Positions 7,275 to 15,969 of a stretch of 64,000 nucleotides of DNA are shown piece after piece (the stretch's first letter is position 1; the number at the start of each line of letters is the position of its first letter). The notes beneath the pieces were generated by a model that was not told the origin of the DNA, searched no databases, and saw nothing but the letters and a program-made list of their open reading frames with translations. The DNA comes from Anaeromassilibacillus senegalensis (lineage in GTDB: Bacteria > Bacillota > Clostridia > Oscillospirales > Acutalibacteraceae): positions 124,001-188,000 of the forward strand of contig NZ_LN868536.1 in NCBI RefSeq assembly GCF_001261775.1. The letters are read 5' to 3'. Position numbers and translations under genes: made by a program.

Positions 7275-8624
7275 ATGGAAAAAGAATATGATTTTGAACG
7301 GCTGTTCCGTCTGCTGGAACGGAAAGATTTTCGCGCCCTGCGCGCGGCGCTGGCGGAAGAAAACGAAGTGGACATCGCCGGCTTTATCGAGCAGCTTCCG
7401 CAGGAGCGCGCAACGGTGGTCTTTCGCACCCTGCCCAAGGAACTCGCGGCGGAGGTGTTTGCCAACTTGCCGCCGGAGGTGCAGCAGGTTATTGTCGGCT
7501 CTATCACGGATACGGAGCTGTCCGCCATCATCGAGGACCTGTTCGTGGACGACGCGGTTGACATGCTGGAGGAGCTGCCCGCAAACGTCGTCAAGCGCGT
7601 GCTGAAAAACGCCAAGCCGGACACGCGCCAGCTCATCAACCAGTTTTTGAATTATCCGGAGAATTCCGTCGGCAGCCTCATGACGGCGGAGTACATTGAC
7701 CTGCGCAAAAATATGACGGTCAGCGATGCGATCAAGCGTATTCGCCGCACCGGCGAGGACAGCGAGTCGATTTATACCTGCTATGTGATCGACGAAAGCC
7801 GCCGCCTGGAGGGTGTTGTCACCGTCAAAGAGTTGCTGTTGGCGCAGGACGACCAGATCATTGAAACGCTGATGGAGCCGGACGTCATCACGGCGGGCAC
7901 CATGGAGGACCAGGAAGAGGCCGTCCAGCGCATGATGAAATACGACTTTATCTCTATGCCCGTGGTAGACCACGAGAACCGGCTGGTCGGCATCGTCACC
8001 GTCGACGATGTGATGGACGTCATGGAGGAAGAGGCAACCGAGGACTTTGAAAAGATGGCGGCAATGCATCCGTCAGAGAAACCCTATTTAAAAACGAATG
8101 TGTTTGTATTGGCGAAAAACCGCATTGTCTGGCTGCTGGTGCTGATGGTTTCCGGCATGATCACGGGCGGCATTCTGGGCCGGTACGAGGCGGCGTTTGC
8201 CGCCATGCCGATGCTGGTCACATTTATTCCTATGCTGACCGATACGGGCGGCAACGCGGGCAGCCAGAGCAGCACCATGGTGATCCGCGGCATGGCGGTG
8301 GGAGACATCACCTTCCGCGATTTTTTCCGCGTGTTCTGGAAGGAACTGCGCGTCAGCCTGCTGGTTGGCGTAGCGCTGAGCGTGGTGAATTTTATCCAGC
8401 TATCCATCCGGTTCCCCGGGAATGAGCTGATAGCCCTGACTGTGGCAATTGCGATGCTTGCCACCGTGCTGATGGCAAAGACCGTCGGCGGCGTGCTGCC
8501 GATGCTGGCAAAGCTGCTGCACGCGGACCCGGCGATCATGGCCGCGCCGCTCATTACAACCATTGTGGACGCGTTTTCGCTGATCATTTATTTTAATGTG
8601 GCGCAGGCGCTGCTGCCGATTTGA
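7275..8624 (+). CDS. mgtE: Magnesium transporter MgtE
   Basis: At 449 residues this is the normal length. The N-terminal superhelical domain (1-130) is rich in EELPxxxxxxVL repeats. Two CBS domains follow (about 135-255, VTVKELLLA and GIVTVDDVMDVMEEE), which sense Mg2+ and close the pore. Five membrane helices then form the channel, with the hallmark PMLTDTGGNAGSQSS and the final segment APLITTIVDAFSLIIYF. The protein forms a Mg2+-selective dimeric channel in the cytoplasmic membrane. The start has AGGAGG nine bases upstream. It is a single gene with a long structured leader and the mosaic repeat copy 2 immediately downstream. Confidence 0.96.
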   Translation: MEKEYDFERLFRLLERKDFRALRAALAEENEVDIAGFIEQLPQERATVVFRTLPKELAAEVFANLPPEVQQVIVGSITDTELSAIIEDLFVDDAVDMLEELPANVVKRVLKNAKPDTRQLINQFLNYPENSVGSLMTAEYIDLRKNMTVSDAIKRIRRTGEDSESIYTCYVIDESRRLEGVVTVKELLLAQDDQIIETLMEPDVITAGTMEDQEEAVQRMMKYDFISMPVVDHENRLVGIVTVDDVMDVMEEEATEDFEKMAAMHPSEKPYLKTNVFVLAKNRIVWLLVLMVSGMITGGILGRYEAAFAAMPMLVTFIPMLTDTGGNAGSQSSTMVIRGMAVGDITFRDFFRVFWKELRVSLLVGVALSVVNFIQLSIRFPGNELIALTVAIAMLATVLMAKTVGGVLPMLAKLLHADPAIMAAPLITTIVDAFSLIIYFNVAQALLPI

Positions 8625-8657
8625 AGCATGGACTTTGTAGAATAAGACTGACATAAA

Positions 8658-8975
8658 GGGGCCGTTGCAGTTTACATTTTGCAACGGCCCCTGAAGCTAC
8701 CCGGTAGCACAAAAGATTCGCAAAGAACCATATCGCTCGTTCCCACTCGCTCTTCTCAGAAAAAAGCGTTCCGCTCCTTGCGAGGAGCGGCAAAGGGCTC
8801 TGCCCTTTGATCCCGCCGCTTTTCAGAAAAGCGGAAAAACACGTTTTAATCATTACCAGTCAGATAAAAAAATAACCCTCGCCGTAGGCGCGAGCTGACC
8901 GCAGGTCCCGCTTTTCAGAAAAGCGGAAAAACGCGTTTTGGCCGTAAACGAGAGTTGACCACAAGTCCGCCTTTT
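8658..8975 (+). repeat. Mosaic intergenic repeat, copy 2
   Basis: The same module order as copy 1: a GGGGCCGTTGCAG hairpin at 8658, the ACTCGCTCTT block, a CGCTCCTTGCGAGGAGCG hairpin with compensatory changes relative to copy 1, a CAAAGGGC hairpin and a CCGCTTTTC-A-GAAAAGCGG hairpin. An extension (CCTCGCCGTAGGCGCGAG...GGTCC) leads to a second CCGCTTTTC hairpin near 8910. The first hairpin lies 34 bases after mgtE and may terminate it. Confidence 0.85.
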
Positions 8976-9048
8976 GTAACTTAGTCACTTGCCAATTATG
9001 AAAAAGAGTATAGAATGGAAGCAGGAAATGCAGAGAGGAGCGAAAGCT

Positions 9049-11490
9049 ATGAAAATATGCATTGTGGGCGGCGTCGCGGGCGGAGCCAGCGCGGCTACCC
9101 GGTTGAGAAGGCTGAGCGAGGACGCGGAAATTGTTTTATTTGAAAAAGGGGAATATATCTCCTATGCAAACTGCGGCCTGCCCTATTATATTGGTGGAAG
9201 CATCAAAAGCAAGGACGCACTTCTGGTGACAAAGCCGGAGCTGCTGCGCAACCGTTTTCGCGTGGATGTGCGTGTCCGGAACGAGGTGCTGTCCATCGAC
9301 CGCAAGGCGAAGACTGTGCAGGTGCGGGACCACGCGGCGGGGAGGACCTATACGGAGCCGTACGACAAGCTGATCCTGTCCCCCGGCGCGGAGCCGAAGC
9401 GCCCGAACCTGCCCGGCGTGGAGCTGGACGGCGTGTTCACCCTGCGCACGGTGCCGGACACCTTCCGCATTGATCAATACATCCGGGAGAAAAACGCCGC
9501 ATCCGCCGTGGTGGTGGGCGGCGGCTTCATCGGCGTGGAGATGGCGGAAAACCTCAAGGAGCGCGGGCTGGATGTAAGCATCGTCGAGTTTGCGGACCAG
9601 GTGGTTGCGCCGCTTGACAAAGAGATGGCAAACCTCCTGCACCGCCATCTGACGGAGCACGGCGTGCGCCTGCGCCTGGGAACCGGTCTGACGGGGATTG
9701 AAGAGAAAAGCGGCGCGCTGGCGGTAAGCCTGACGAAGGGCGAACCGCTGCGTGCAGACCTGGTTCTGCTCAGCATGGGCGTCGCGCCGGAAAACAGGCT
9801 GGCGAAGGAAGCGGGCCTTCAATTGGGCGTCGGCAACAGCATCGCTGTGAACGAATTTTACCAAACCTCCGACCCGGATATCTATGCGGTGGGCGACGCG
9901 ATCGGCGTGAAAAACCTGGTCACCGGTCAGGAAAATCTGGTGCCGCTGGCAGGCCCCGCCAACAAACAGGGGCGTATTGCGGCGGAAAATGTATTGGGCG
10001 CGCAAAAGACGACGGGTGAGGGCTTACAGGGCAGCTCCGTGCTGAAGGTGTTCGACCTGACCGCCGCTTCGACGGGCCTGAACGAAAAGCAGGCCCGGGC
10101 GCAGGGGATTGCCTACCGGAAGACCTATGTTCACCCGCAGTCGCATGCTTCCTATTATCCCGGCGCAACGCCGATCACGATGAAGCTGCTCTTTGCGGAG
10201 GATGGCAAAGTATTGGGCGCGCAGGCCGTGGGATATGAGGGCGTGGAAAAGCGCATTGACGTGCTGGCGACGGTGATCCGCCTGCACGGCACGGTGTACG
10301 ATCTGGAGGAGCTGGAGCTTTGTTACGCGCCGCCGTATTCCTCCGCAAAGGACCCGGTTAATATGCTGGGCTTCACCGCCGCGAATATTTTAAAGGGCGA
10401 TATGCCCGTGATCTATGCCGAAGACGTGCCGGCGCTCGACCCGGAGCAGACCACGCGGCTGGACGTGAGTATGCCGGAGGAAGTGCGCATGGGCACGGTG
10501 CCGGGCTTCCGGAATCTGCCGCTGGATGAGCTGCGCGGACGATTGAACGAGCTGGACCCGAAAAATCCGGTCTATGTAACCTGCCGCGTGGGACTGCGCG
10601 GCTACCTTGCCACGCGGATTCTGAAGCAGCACGGCTTTGACGCGTATAACCTGAGCGGCGGGTACAAGACCTATCAGCTGGTACATGCAAAGAATGTATT
10701 TGCAGAGCCTCCCGCGCCGCAAAAGCCGAAAGAAGAAAGGACGGATCATGACGTGAAGACCATTGCGGTGGATGCCTGCGGGTTGCAATGCCCCGGGCCG
10801 ATCATGAAGGTTGCCGAAGGGATGAAGAGTATCGCGGAGGGCGAACAGCTCCGCGTCCGCGCAACGGACCCCGCCTTTGCCTCTGATATTCAGGCATGGT
10901 GCAAGAGCACGGGGAACCAGCTGCTTTCCGTCCAGAACGAGAAGGGAACCTATGAAGTCGTACTGCAAAAGGGCTGCGGCGCAAATCCCGCGCCGTCATG
11001 CGCCATCGCATCGGAGGAAGGGCACGACAAAACGATGGTGATTTTCAGCGGCGATCTGGATAAAGCGATTGCGGCGTTCATTATCGCCAACGGCGCGGCG
11101 GCGATGGGCCGCAAGGTGACGCTGTTCTTCACCTTCTGGGGGCTGAACATCCTGCGCAAGAGCGAGAAAGTCAGGGTTAAAAAGAATGTGATTGAAAAGA
11201 TGTTCGGCGTAATGATGCCGCGCGGCAGCAAAAAGCTGAAGCTTTCCAAGATGCATATGGCGGGCGCGGGCTCGAAGATGATCCGGGAAGTGATGAAACG
11301 CAAAAACGTTTCCTCTCTGGAAGAGCTGATCCAATCCGCTATGGACAACGGCGTGCGCGTCGTTGCCTGCCAGATGTCCATGGATATTATGGGCATCCGC
11401 GCGGAGGAATTGCTCGACGGCGTAGAGCTGGGCGGCGTGGCGACGTTCCTCGGCTCAGCGGAAACTTCTGACACCAATTTGTTTATTTAA
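9049..11490 (+). CDS. CoA-disulfide reductase / rhodanese / TusA / DsrE fusion
   Basis: The 813-residue protein has four parts. Residues 1-440 form a pyridine nucleotide-disulfide oxidoreductase with an FAD-binding GGVAGGASAATRLRRL and the single catalytic Cys of CoA-disulfide/persulfide reductases (C42 in YANCGLPYYIGG), plus an NAD(P)H site VVVGGGFIGVEMAE. Residues 460-555 form a rhodanese domain with active C512 (TCRVGLRGY). Residues 570-640 form a TusA domain with the CPGP motif (C581). Residues 660-813 form a DsrE-like domain (FSGDLDKAIAAFIIANGAAA). Together they should reduce CoA or persulfide disulfides and relay sulfane sulfur. I chose the ATG at 9049 because AGAGGAG lies eight bases upstream. 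The architecture is known in Firmicutes. The gene stands alone between repeat copies. Confidence 0.92.
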   Translation: MKICIVGGVAGGASAATRLRRLSEDAEIVLFEKGEYISYANCGLPYYIGGSIKSKDALLVTKPELLRNRFRVDVRVRNEVLSIDRKAKTVQVRDHAAGRTYTEPYDKLILSPGAEPKRPNLPGVELDGVFTLRTVPDTFRIDQYIREKNAASAVVVGGGFIGVEMAENLKERGLDVSIVEFADQVVAPLDKEMANLLHRHLTEHGVRLRLGTGLTGIEEKSGALAVSLTKGEPLRADLVLLSMGVAPENRLAKEAGLQLGVGNSIAVNEFYQTSDPDIYAVGDAIGVKNLVTGQENLVPLAGPANKQGRIAAENVLGAQKTTGEGLQGSSVLKVFDLTAASTGLNEKQARAQGIAYRKTYVHPQSHASYYPGATPITMKLLFAEDGKVLGAQAVGYEGVEKRIDVLATVIRLHGTVYDLEELELCYAPPYSSAKDPVNMLGFTAANILKGDMPVIYAEDVPALDPEQTTRLDVSMPEEVRMGTVPGFRNLPLDELRGRLNELDPKNPVYVTCRVGLRGYLATRILKQHGFDAYNLSGGYKTYQLVHAKNVFAEPPAPQKPKEERTDHDVKTIAVDACGLQCPGPIMKVAEGMKSIAEGEQLRVRATDPAFASDIQAWCKSTGNQLLSVQNEKGTYEVVLQKGCGANPAPSCAIASEEGHDKTMVIFSGDLDKAIAAFIIANGAAAMGRKVTLFFTFWGLNILRKSEKVRVKKNVIEKMFGVMMPRGSKKLKLSKMHMAGAGSKMIREVMKRKNVSSLEELIQSAMDNGVRVVACQMSMDIMGIRAEELLDGVELGGVATFLGSAETSDTNLFI

Positions 11491-11551
11491 GCGATGATTA
11501 TACGAAAAGTATAGGGTTGTAACGAGAATCAGCGCGGATTTTGCTTAAATG

Positions 11552-11835
11552 TGTTGTTCCACCTTTCTAAAAAGCAGGACCTGCGATAAGGGTTGCTTTT
11601 TGCTTGGTTGGTAAGAATTAAAACATGTTTTTCCACCTTTCTAAAAGGTGGAACCTGCGGTTAGCTCGCGCCTACGGCGAGGATTGTTTTCTACCAGACA
11701 GGTACTTTTTAAAACGCGTTTTTCCGCTTTTCTGAAAAGCGGCGGGATCAAAGGGCAGGGCCCTTTGCCGTTCTCCGCAGAGAACGGAACTCTTTTTCCT
11801 GAGAAGAGCGAGTGGGAACGAGTGATATTGCTGTT
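11552..11835 (-). repeat. Mosaic intergenic repeat, copy 3 (inverted)
   Basis: Read on the minus strand this has the ACTCGCTCTT block (11810-11820), the CGTTCTC-TGCG-GAGAACG hairpin, the CAAAGGGC hairpin and the CCGCTTTTC hairpin near 11725-11745. Diverged copies of the terminal hairpin follow at about 11628-11650 and 11558-11573. It lacks the GGGGCCGTTGCAG module. The adjacent 11847-11880 carries another hairpin (GCTGGGGCT...AGCCCCAGC). Confidence 0.8.
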
Positions 11836-11895
11836 TATGAGGCAGAAAGCTTTCGCTGGGGCTTTTCCTGTAGCCCCAGCGAAGGCTGGGGATTC

Positions 11896-12049
11896 ATACA
11901 AAACTCTAATAAAATCATACGATTACGGCGAGTTTTTTCCGCTAACCAATGTTCGTCTCCTTGCCGGGCGTCAGCCCGCCCAAATTGTCCTCCTTGTCTG
12001 GCGAAAAATCCATCACCATTCTATTTGCGCTTTTATCAGAGTTTCGTAT
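11896..12049. mobile_element. MITE-like element with terminal inverted repeats, copy A
   Basis: The left end ATACAAAACTCTAATAAAA is an imperfect inverted copy of the right end TTTTATCAGAGTTTCGTAT (17 of 19 positions). The interior shares blocks with copy B at 24572: GTCCTCCTTGTCTGGC and ATCACCATTCTATT. There is no coding capacity. No clear target duplication is visible. Confidence 0.65.
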
Positions 12050-12084
12050 AAGGTTCGTTACAAGTGACATTATGAGAAATAAAT

Positions 12085-12140
12085 GAAAATGCCCTTGAAT
12101 CTGGCTCTGAAAGGCCATCTTCAAAGGCATTTTCTGTTTT
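12085..12140. terminator. Bidirectional terminator-like hairpin
   Basis: GAAAATGCC (12085-12093) pairs with GGCATTTTC (12126-12134), strengthened by TTGAA and TTCAA inside the stem and followed by TGTTTT. It lies upstream of the leftward NeuD gene's end and could stop transcripts from either side. Confidence 0.55.
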
Positions 12141-12308
12141 AGAAAGCTATTTCTTTGTACGATTTACTATTACAATCTCATTTTATAAAAAACTCAATCT
12201 ATCATATCAACCGGTTTTCCACGTGTTCCGCCATAGGATACAGCCTCCGTTTTTTCTGGCGGGATCAGCTGCCACTTGGTATTATCGCATGGGAGACAGC
12301 GGTTCCTG

Positions 12309-12938
12309 TTATGACTGGATGCGCTTTGCCGGAACGCCTGCCACCACCTCATGGGCCGGCACGTCGCGGATGACCACCGCCCCGGCTCCAATGACCGCTT
12401 CTTCCCCGACGGAAAGATTGTTAATGATGGTACATCCAATCCCCAAAAATGCTTTTTTACCAACGGTAGTATGCCCAGCCATGGAAACCTTGGGGCAGAC
12501 ATTGACGAAGTCCCCCAGCACGCAGTCGTGCTCCACGATCGCCCCTGTGTTGACGATGCAGCCAGTTCCGACGGAGGCGTTAATATGAACGACGGCGAAC
12601 GCTAGAACGGTACATCCCGCTGATACCTGTGCAAAGGGACTGATGTAGGCTGTGGGGTGTATGATGGTTACCAGCGGAATGCCCAGCGCGTTCAACATGG
12701 AAACTTTCTGTTCACGCAATGCGTTGTCACCCGTCGCGACAATCACCTCGTCAAAGGACGGCAAAAATGTGTGGAGTTCGACGTCCTGTTCCCGGTAGAT
12801 AATGTAATTGGGAATCTCGCGTGCGCCCCGCTCCGCGAAGGATAAAAAGGCGATGGAATCGTATGTATTCATCGCCAGCGCGCAGTCCAGTGTGACGGTG
12901 CCCTGGTCGCCCGCGCCCCAGATCAACAGTTTTTTCAT
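12309..12938 (-). CDS. NeuD/PglD-type sugar O- or N-acyltransferase
   Basis: The 209-residue protein has the family's two parts. The N-terminal Rossmann-like domain (KKLLIWGAGDQGTVTLDCAL, about 1-90) binds the nucleotide sugar. The C-terminal left-handed beta-helix of hexapeptide repeats has the acetyl-CoA site and catalytic His region (GAIVEHDCVLGDFVNVCP) and ends in VVAGVPAKRI. The family acetylates sialic acid, bacillosamine precursors or similar sugars in the cytoplasm. I chose the ATG at 12938 because GGGAGG lies upstream. It follows a DUF6809-like gene by 20 bases. With no polysaccharide cluster nearby the substrate is open. Confidence 0.85.
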   Translation of the reverse strand: MKKLLIWGAGDQGTVTLDCALAMNTYDSIAFLSFAERGAREIPNYIIYREQDVELHTFLPSFDEVIVATGDNALREQKVSMLNALGIPLVTIIHPTAYISPFAQVSAGCTVLAFAVVHINASVGTGCIVNTGAIVEHDCVLGDFVNVCPKVSMAGHTTVGKKAFLGIGCTIINNLSVGEEAVIGAGAVVIRDVPAHEVVAGVPAKRIQS

Positions 12939-12958
12939 GGTCAGACCTCCCGTTTCTC

Positions 12959-13264
12959 TCAAGGTTTTTTGTAAAAGATCTGCCCTTCGGCAAATTCCTC
13001 GTAATCGTTCAAAAGTTCCAGCATCAGTAATGCTCCCATCCGGAAGCCGTAGCAGAATTTTTCCGCTGAAACGGAGCCTTCGATGGTTGACTGCGCGTCC
13101 ACGTAATCCGAAAAGAGCTGGCGTTCCCTGCCGTGCAAAAGGTCAAACAGAATCTGCTGATTCTGCTGGACGGTTTGGTCCGCGCGGTCCGCAAAAGAAT
13201 CGTCGTCAAAAATGGTGGTGTTTGCTTTGTTGTCCATGAAAAACAGATTTTCAATTATGCTCAT
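12959..13264 (-). CDS. Small DUF6809-like protein
   Basis: This is a 101-residue acidic helical protein. The middle and end match the pattern I know from DUF6809 members: LFSDYVDAQSTI, a short linker, then EKFCYGFRMGALLMLELL. There is no signal peptide. The function of the family is unknown. The start has AAAGGA about nine bases upstream. It is probably co-transcribed with the NeuD-like acyltransferase 20 bases downstream, although a functional link is not evident. A second, more diverged relative lies at 3414. Confidence 0.75.
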   Translation of the reverse strand: MSIIENLFFMDNKANTTIFDDDSFADRADQTVQQNQQILFDLLHGRERQLFSDYVDAQSTIEGSVSAEKFCYGFRMGALLMLELLNDYEEFAEGQIFYKKP

Positions 13265-13362
13265 TGGTTTATTTCCTTTCTGTTTCCACGGCGCCTTGCC
13301 AGAATGCTTTACACATGGTAAAATATTTATGCAGAGCCTTTCTGAGGCGCTGTGGTTTTGTG

Positions 13363-13398
13363 GGGAAAGCGGTGCATTTTTGAGTGTGGGCCGCTTTC
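13363..13398 (-). terminator. Hairpin after the RHH gene
   Basis: GGAAAGCGG pairs with CCGCTTTCC around an 18-base loop, just past the stop of the leftward RHH gene. The trailing T-run is weak. Confidence 0.4.
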
Positions 13399-13400
13399 CT

Positions 13401-13580
13401 TTACTTTTCCAGTTCGCCCTTTAACAGTTTAATCCCCCGTCGAATTGCTTCCGTTCGCGGGACCGGCACTTTTTTGCAGTACGCGTCCAGAACATCGCAG
13501 CATTCCTGATCCAAGCGGACATGTACAGAAGTCTTTTTGGGATTATCGGTTGGGCGACCCATTTTCTTTTTCTCGGGCAA
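13401..13580 (-). CDS. Ribbon-helix-helix DNA-binding protein
   Basis: This is a protein of about 59 residues with the common opening KKMGRPTDNPKKTSVHVRLD, where the basic arm leads into the DNA-contacting beta strand. Two helices follow (QECCDVLDAYCKK and TEAIRRGIKLLKGELEK). This is the Arc/MetJ/CopG fold, which works as a dimeric repressor. Start choice is ambiguous: TTG at 13580 has GAGGTG six bases upstream, GTG at 13589 overlaps that site, and ATG nine codons in has none. Proteins of this kind often belong to mobile elements or toxin-antitoxin pairs, but no partner gene adjoins it. Confidence 0.75.
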   Translation of the reverse strand: MPEKKKMGRPTDNPKKTSVHVRLDQECCDVLDAYCKKVPVPRTEAIRRGIKLLKGELEK

Positions 13581-13589
13581 CTTTTTCAC

Positions 13590-13831
13590 CTCACTTTGGA
13601 GACCCGTAATACTATAATCTGCTATTGGGACCTAAAAGTAAATAGATATGCCAATATTTGTTAAGTGAAAAATGTTGACCTTTTGGTAAATGGAAAGTGA
13701 GACATTTCATAGTTTTATTTTATCTTTTTCAATGTAGCGTGTCTACAAACAAAGTGTTATCGTTTACCGCTTTTTAGAAAAATAATTGAATACTGTTTGT
13801 TATATATACATTATATAATACAATAAGAAAT
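13590..13831. other. AT-rich intergenic stretch
   Basis: No gene is supported here. The stretch is notably AT-rich (TATATATACATTATATAATAC near 13801), unlike the flanks, and precedes a strong terminator. Confidence 0.5.
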
Positions 13832-13879
13832 AAAAGCCTGCCGAAACGACCGCATCTTGCGCGTTTCGGCAGGCTTTTT
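13832..13879 (-). terminator. Bidirectional terminator after the methyltransferase gene
   Basis: AAAAGCCTGCCGAAACG pairs exactly with CGTTTCGGCAGGCTTTT around a 13-base loop. T-runs follow on both strands. Confidence 0.9.
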
Positions 13880-13923
13880 CATAAAGAGATCAAACAGTTT
13901 TATTTTCCGTCAGGCGCCGCCCC

Positions 13924-14715
13924 TCACCGCTTTTCAGCAGTCAAAAGATAGGACAGCGGGAACCCCTTGTGGTCATATGCTTCCGATAAACCGACATCGT
14001 AATCGTATTCGTTCAGCTTGGCGACGGACATCCGCGCGCCGCTGACGGCGTTGATGATCGCGGACATCGTGTGCGAAAAGCTGGTGAAGGTTTTGGATTC
14101 GTACTGCTCTGACATGTACCCCATGCCCTCGTTTTCAATCCACGGTTCCTTCCGGAAATAGGAATACGCGATGCGGTTTAAATGCTGATCGTCAAACGCG
14201 GGTTCACCCGGCATGGGCAGCATGTTCATGACTGGATGAAAATCGTGAATCATCAGCAGGCCCCCGGGTTTCAGGCACCTGGAAACAGTTTGGAACAACG
14301 CGCCCAAATCCTCAAACCAGGTAATTGCCCCGATGGTGAACAGCACAAAATCAAAGCGATTGTCATACGCCGGCGGGATTTCCAGAATATTGCAGGCGAT
14401 AAATTCACAATGCTCGATCCCCGCCTTTTCTGCGGTATCGGCGGCCTGCTGGATGATGTTTTCCGCAATGTCAAAGCCGAAGCCGTCTTTTGCGCCGAGC
14501 TGCATCAGGGAGAGCAGTTCGCGCCCGTTGTTGCAGCAAAACTGCGCGACGGTCTTGCCGTGAAAGTCGATACCTTCCAGCTCCTTCGCCACGTCCGGGC
14601 AAAAGAAGGGAAGGCGCTCGTTTCTCAAGCGTTCATGGTTTTCTTCTCCCCAGCCGGGATGCCGGTGCTCAAAGGCCTCTTCCCAGGCCGCTTTATTTTC
14701 TTTTATATAATCCAT
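13924..14715 (-). CDS. Class I SAM-dependent methyltransferase
   Basis: The 263-residue cytoplasmic protein has a methyltransferase core at about residues 50-165. Motif I appears as VAQFCCNNGRELLSLMQLGA, an E/D-acid (GFDIAENII), and then motif IV-like FDFVLFTIGAITWF and motif VI-like LKPGGLLMIHDFHP. A GGAGG site seven bases upstream supports the ATG at 14715 rather than the one five codons earlier. The C-terminal part (YSYFRKEPWI, then TFTSFSHTMSAIINAV) resembles small-molecule methyltransferases. The methyl acceptor is unknown. It lies just downstream of the TetR gene on the same strand, so it could share its regulation. Confidence 0.85.
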   Translation of the reverse strand: MDYIKENKAAWEEAFEHRHPGWGEENHERLRNERLPFFCPDVAKELEGIDFHGKTVAQFCCNNGRELLSLMQLGAKDGFGFDIAENIIQQAADTAEKAGIEHCEFIACNILEIPPAYDNRFDFVLFTIGAITWFEDLGALFQTVSRCLKPGGLLMIHDFHPVMNMLPMPGEPAFDDQHLNRIAYSYFRKEPWIENEGMGYMSEQYESKTFTSFSHTMSAIINAVSGARMSVAKLNEYDYDVGLSEAYDHKGFPLSYLLTAEKR

Positions 14716-14743
14716 TTTGATTTCCTCCATGTCATTGATTGTA

Positions 14744-15352
14744 TCAGGTGTCTTCCGGCGCGAACCGGATCACAGTCCGCAGCACTCGTTCCACCTCATC
14801 CAGGTAATCCGGCCCGGCGTCGATGTTCCGGTTTACCAGCATGACCGCAATGCCGTGCACCAGTGCCCACAGGGAGATCAGATGCGGGCGGTATTCCTCT
14901 TTGGGGATGCGCAGATATTCCAGATAGGTGATCGCCGTCTGCTGGAACAGCAGATAGGGCCGTCGGTCCGTGGAGGTGTCCGCCAGCTCTTCACGGGGCA
15001 CGGGGGACATAAACCCGGTAAAAAACAGGATTTTCAAATAGTCCGGATGCTCCGCCATAAACTGCACATAGCCCTTGCCCAGTTCCAGCAATCGTTCCGG
15101 CGGTGTGCCGGGCTGGCGGTCCACAGATTCCTGCAAGCCCTGCGCAAACTGCACCAGCACGAATTGCAGAATCGCGGCGAGCATATCGTCCTTATTTTGA
15201 AAATGCTTGTACGGCGCGGTGTGGCTCACGCCGCAGGCCGCCGCGATCCGGCGCATGGAGAGCTTTTCCACGCCGTCTTCCGCGATCATGCGGATGCCCG
15301 CGTCAATCAGCTCCTGCCGCAAATCCTCGTGGTGATACCGCTTTTCTTTCAT
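14744..15352 (-). CDS. TetR/AcrR-family transcriptional regulator
   Basis: This is a 202-residue protein. The N-terminal HTH (about 8-55) has the form IRMIAEDGVEKLSMRRIAAA, then CGVSHTAPYKHFQNKDDMLAAIL, the canonical TetR recognition helix. The C-terminal ligand domain is of the WHG type (LISLWALVHGIAVMLVNRN). The ATG at 15352 has GGGAG nine bases upstream. A perfect 12-bp inverted repeat (15397-15408/15426-15437) overlaps both the promoter for this gene and the divergent promoter of the flavin reductase pair, so it should repress itself and them, with relief by a small ligand. The methyltransferase gene 28 bases downstream is probably in the same transcript. Confidence 0.9.
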   Translation of the reverse strand: MKEKRYHHEDLRQELIDAGIRMIAEDGVEKLSMRRIAAACGVSHTAPYKHFQNKDDMLAAILQFVLVQFAQGLQESVDRQPGTPPERLLELGKGYVQFMAEHPDYLKILFFTGFMSPVPREELADTSTDRRPYLLFQQTAITYLEYLRIPKEEYRPHLISLWALVHGIAVMLVNRNIDAGPDYLDEVERVLRTVIRFAPEDT

Positions 15353-15372
15353 CTCGATCAACTCCCGACAAA

Positions 15373-15437
15373 AGTATACAATAAAAAGTTGACGATGTAA
15401 ACATTCTGTGCTATGATCAATTTGTCAGAATGTTTAC
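15373..15437. promoter_or_regulatory. Divergent promoters with a TetR operator
   Basis: The operator GTAAACATTCTG (15397-15408) and CAGAATGTTTAC (15426-15437) is a perfect 12-bp inverted repeat with a 17-base centre. The rightward promoter has TTGACG 15389-15394 and TATGAT 15412-15417 (17 bp). The leftward promoter has TTTACA 15401-15396 and TATACT 15378-15373 (17 bp). Each core promoter is covered by an operator half. Confidence 0.85.
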
Positions 15438-15459
15438 AGTGTTAACTTTGGAGGCGGAT

Positions 15460-15969
15460 ATGAAACTGTTGCTTCACGATTTAGACCCTGCCGTATTTGC
15501 GGAGCGCTTTCCCGGATTGCCGGGCGACGTCAAGGTGATTGGGGACTGTCACGGCGTGATCCACCCGTGCATCGGCTGCTTTGGCTGCTGGATCAAAACG
15601 CCCGGCGTCTGTGTGTGGAAGGATTTTTATCAGGATCTGGGCAAATGGCTGGTCCAGTGCGATACGCTTCTGCTGCTGACGCGCGTCACCTACGGCGGTT
15701 ACAGCCCGTTTGTCAAAAACTGCATGGATCGCATCATTGGCGGGCTGCTGCCCTTCTTTACCAAACGAAATGGGGAAATGCACCATGTGACGCGTTACAG
15801 GATATCGCCCGCCCTCCGCGTGTACGGCTATGGGGACGCGGACCGGGCGGAGCAGGAGACGTTCCGCAATCTGGTGGAGGCGAACGCGCTCAATTTACAT
15901 ACCACGGACTTCCGCGCGGTTTGGTTGGATCATTCGCCCCTGCTGGAAGATGTAAAGGAGGCGCTTTAA
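15460..15969 (+). CDS. NAD(P)H-dependent flavodoxin-like oxidoreductase with Cys cluster
   Basis: This 169-residue protein of the NADPH-dependent FMN reductase/flavodoxin-like superfamily begins at ATG 15460 with GGAGG upstream. The N-terminus is a short strand, LLLHDLDPAVF. A cysteine motif HPCIGCFGCWIKTPGVCV matches the C-x2-C-x2-C region seen in iron-sulfur flavoproteins and their relatives. The FMN-phosphate region is LLLLTRVTYGGYSPFVKNCMDR. It should reduce a small electrophile or quinone with NAD(P)H. It abuts the next reductase (stop and start adjacent) and is under the TetR operator, so both probably respond to a toxic or redox-active compound. Confidence 0.82.
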   Translation: MKLLLHDLDPAVFAERFPGLPGDVKVIGDCHGVIHPCIGCFGCWIKTPGVCVWKDFYQDLGKWLVQCDTLLLLTRVTYGGYSPFVKNCMDRIIGGLLPFFTKRNGEMHHVTRYRISPALRVYGYGDADRAEQETFRNLVEANALNLHTTDFRAVWLDHSPLLEDVKEAL

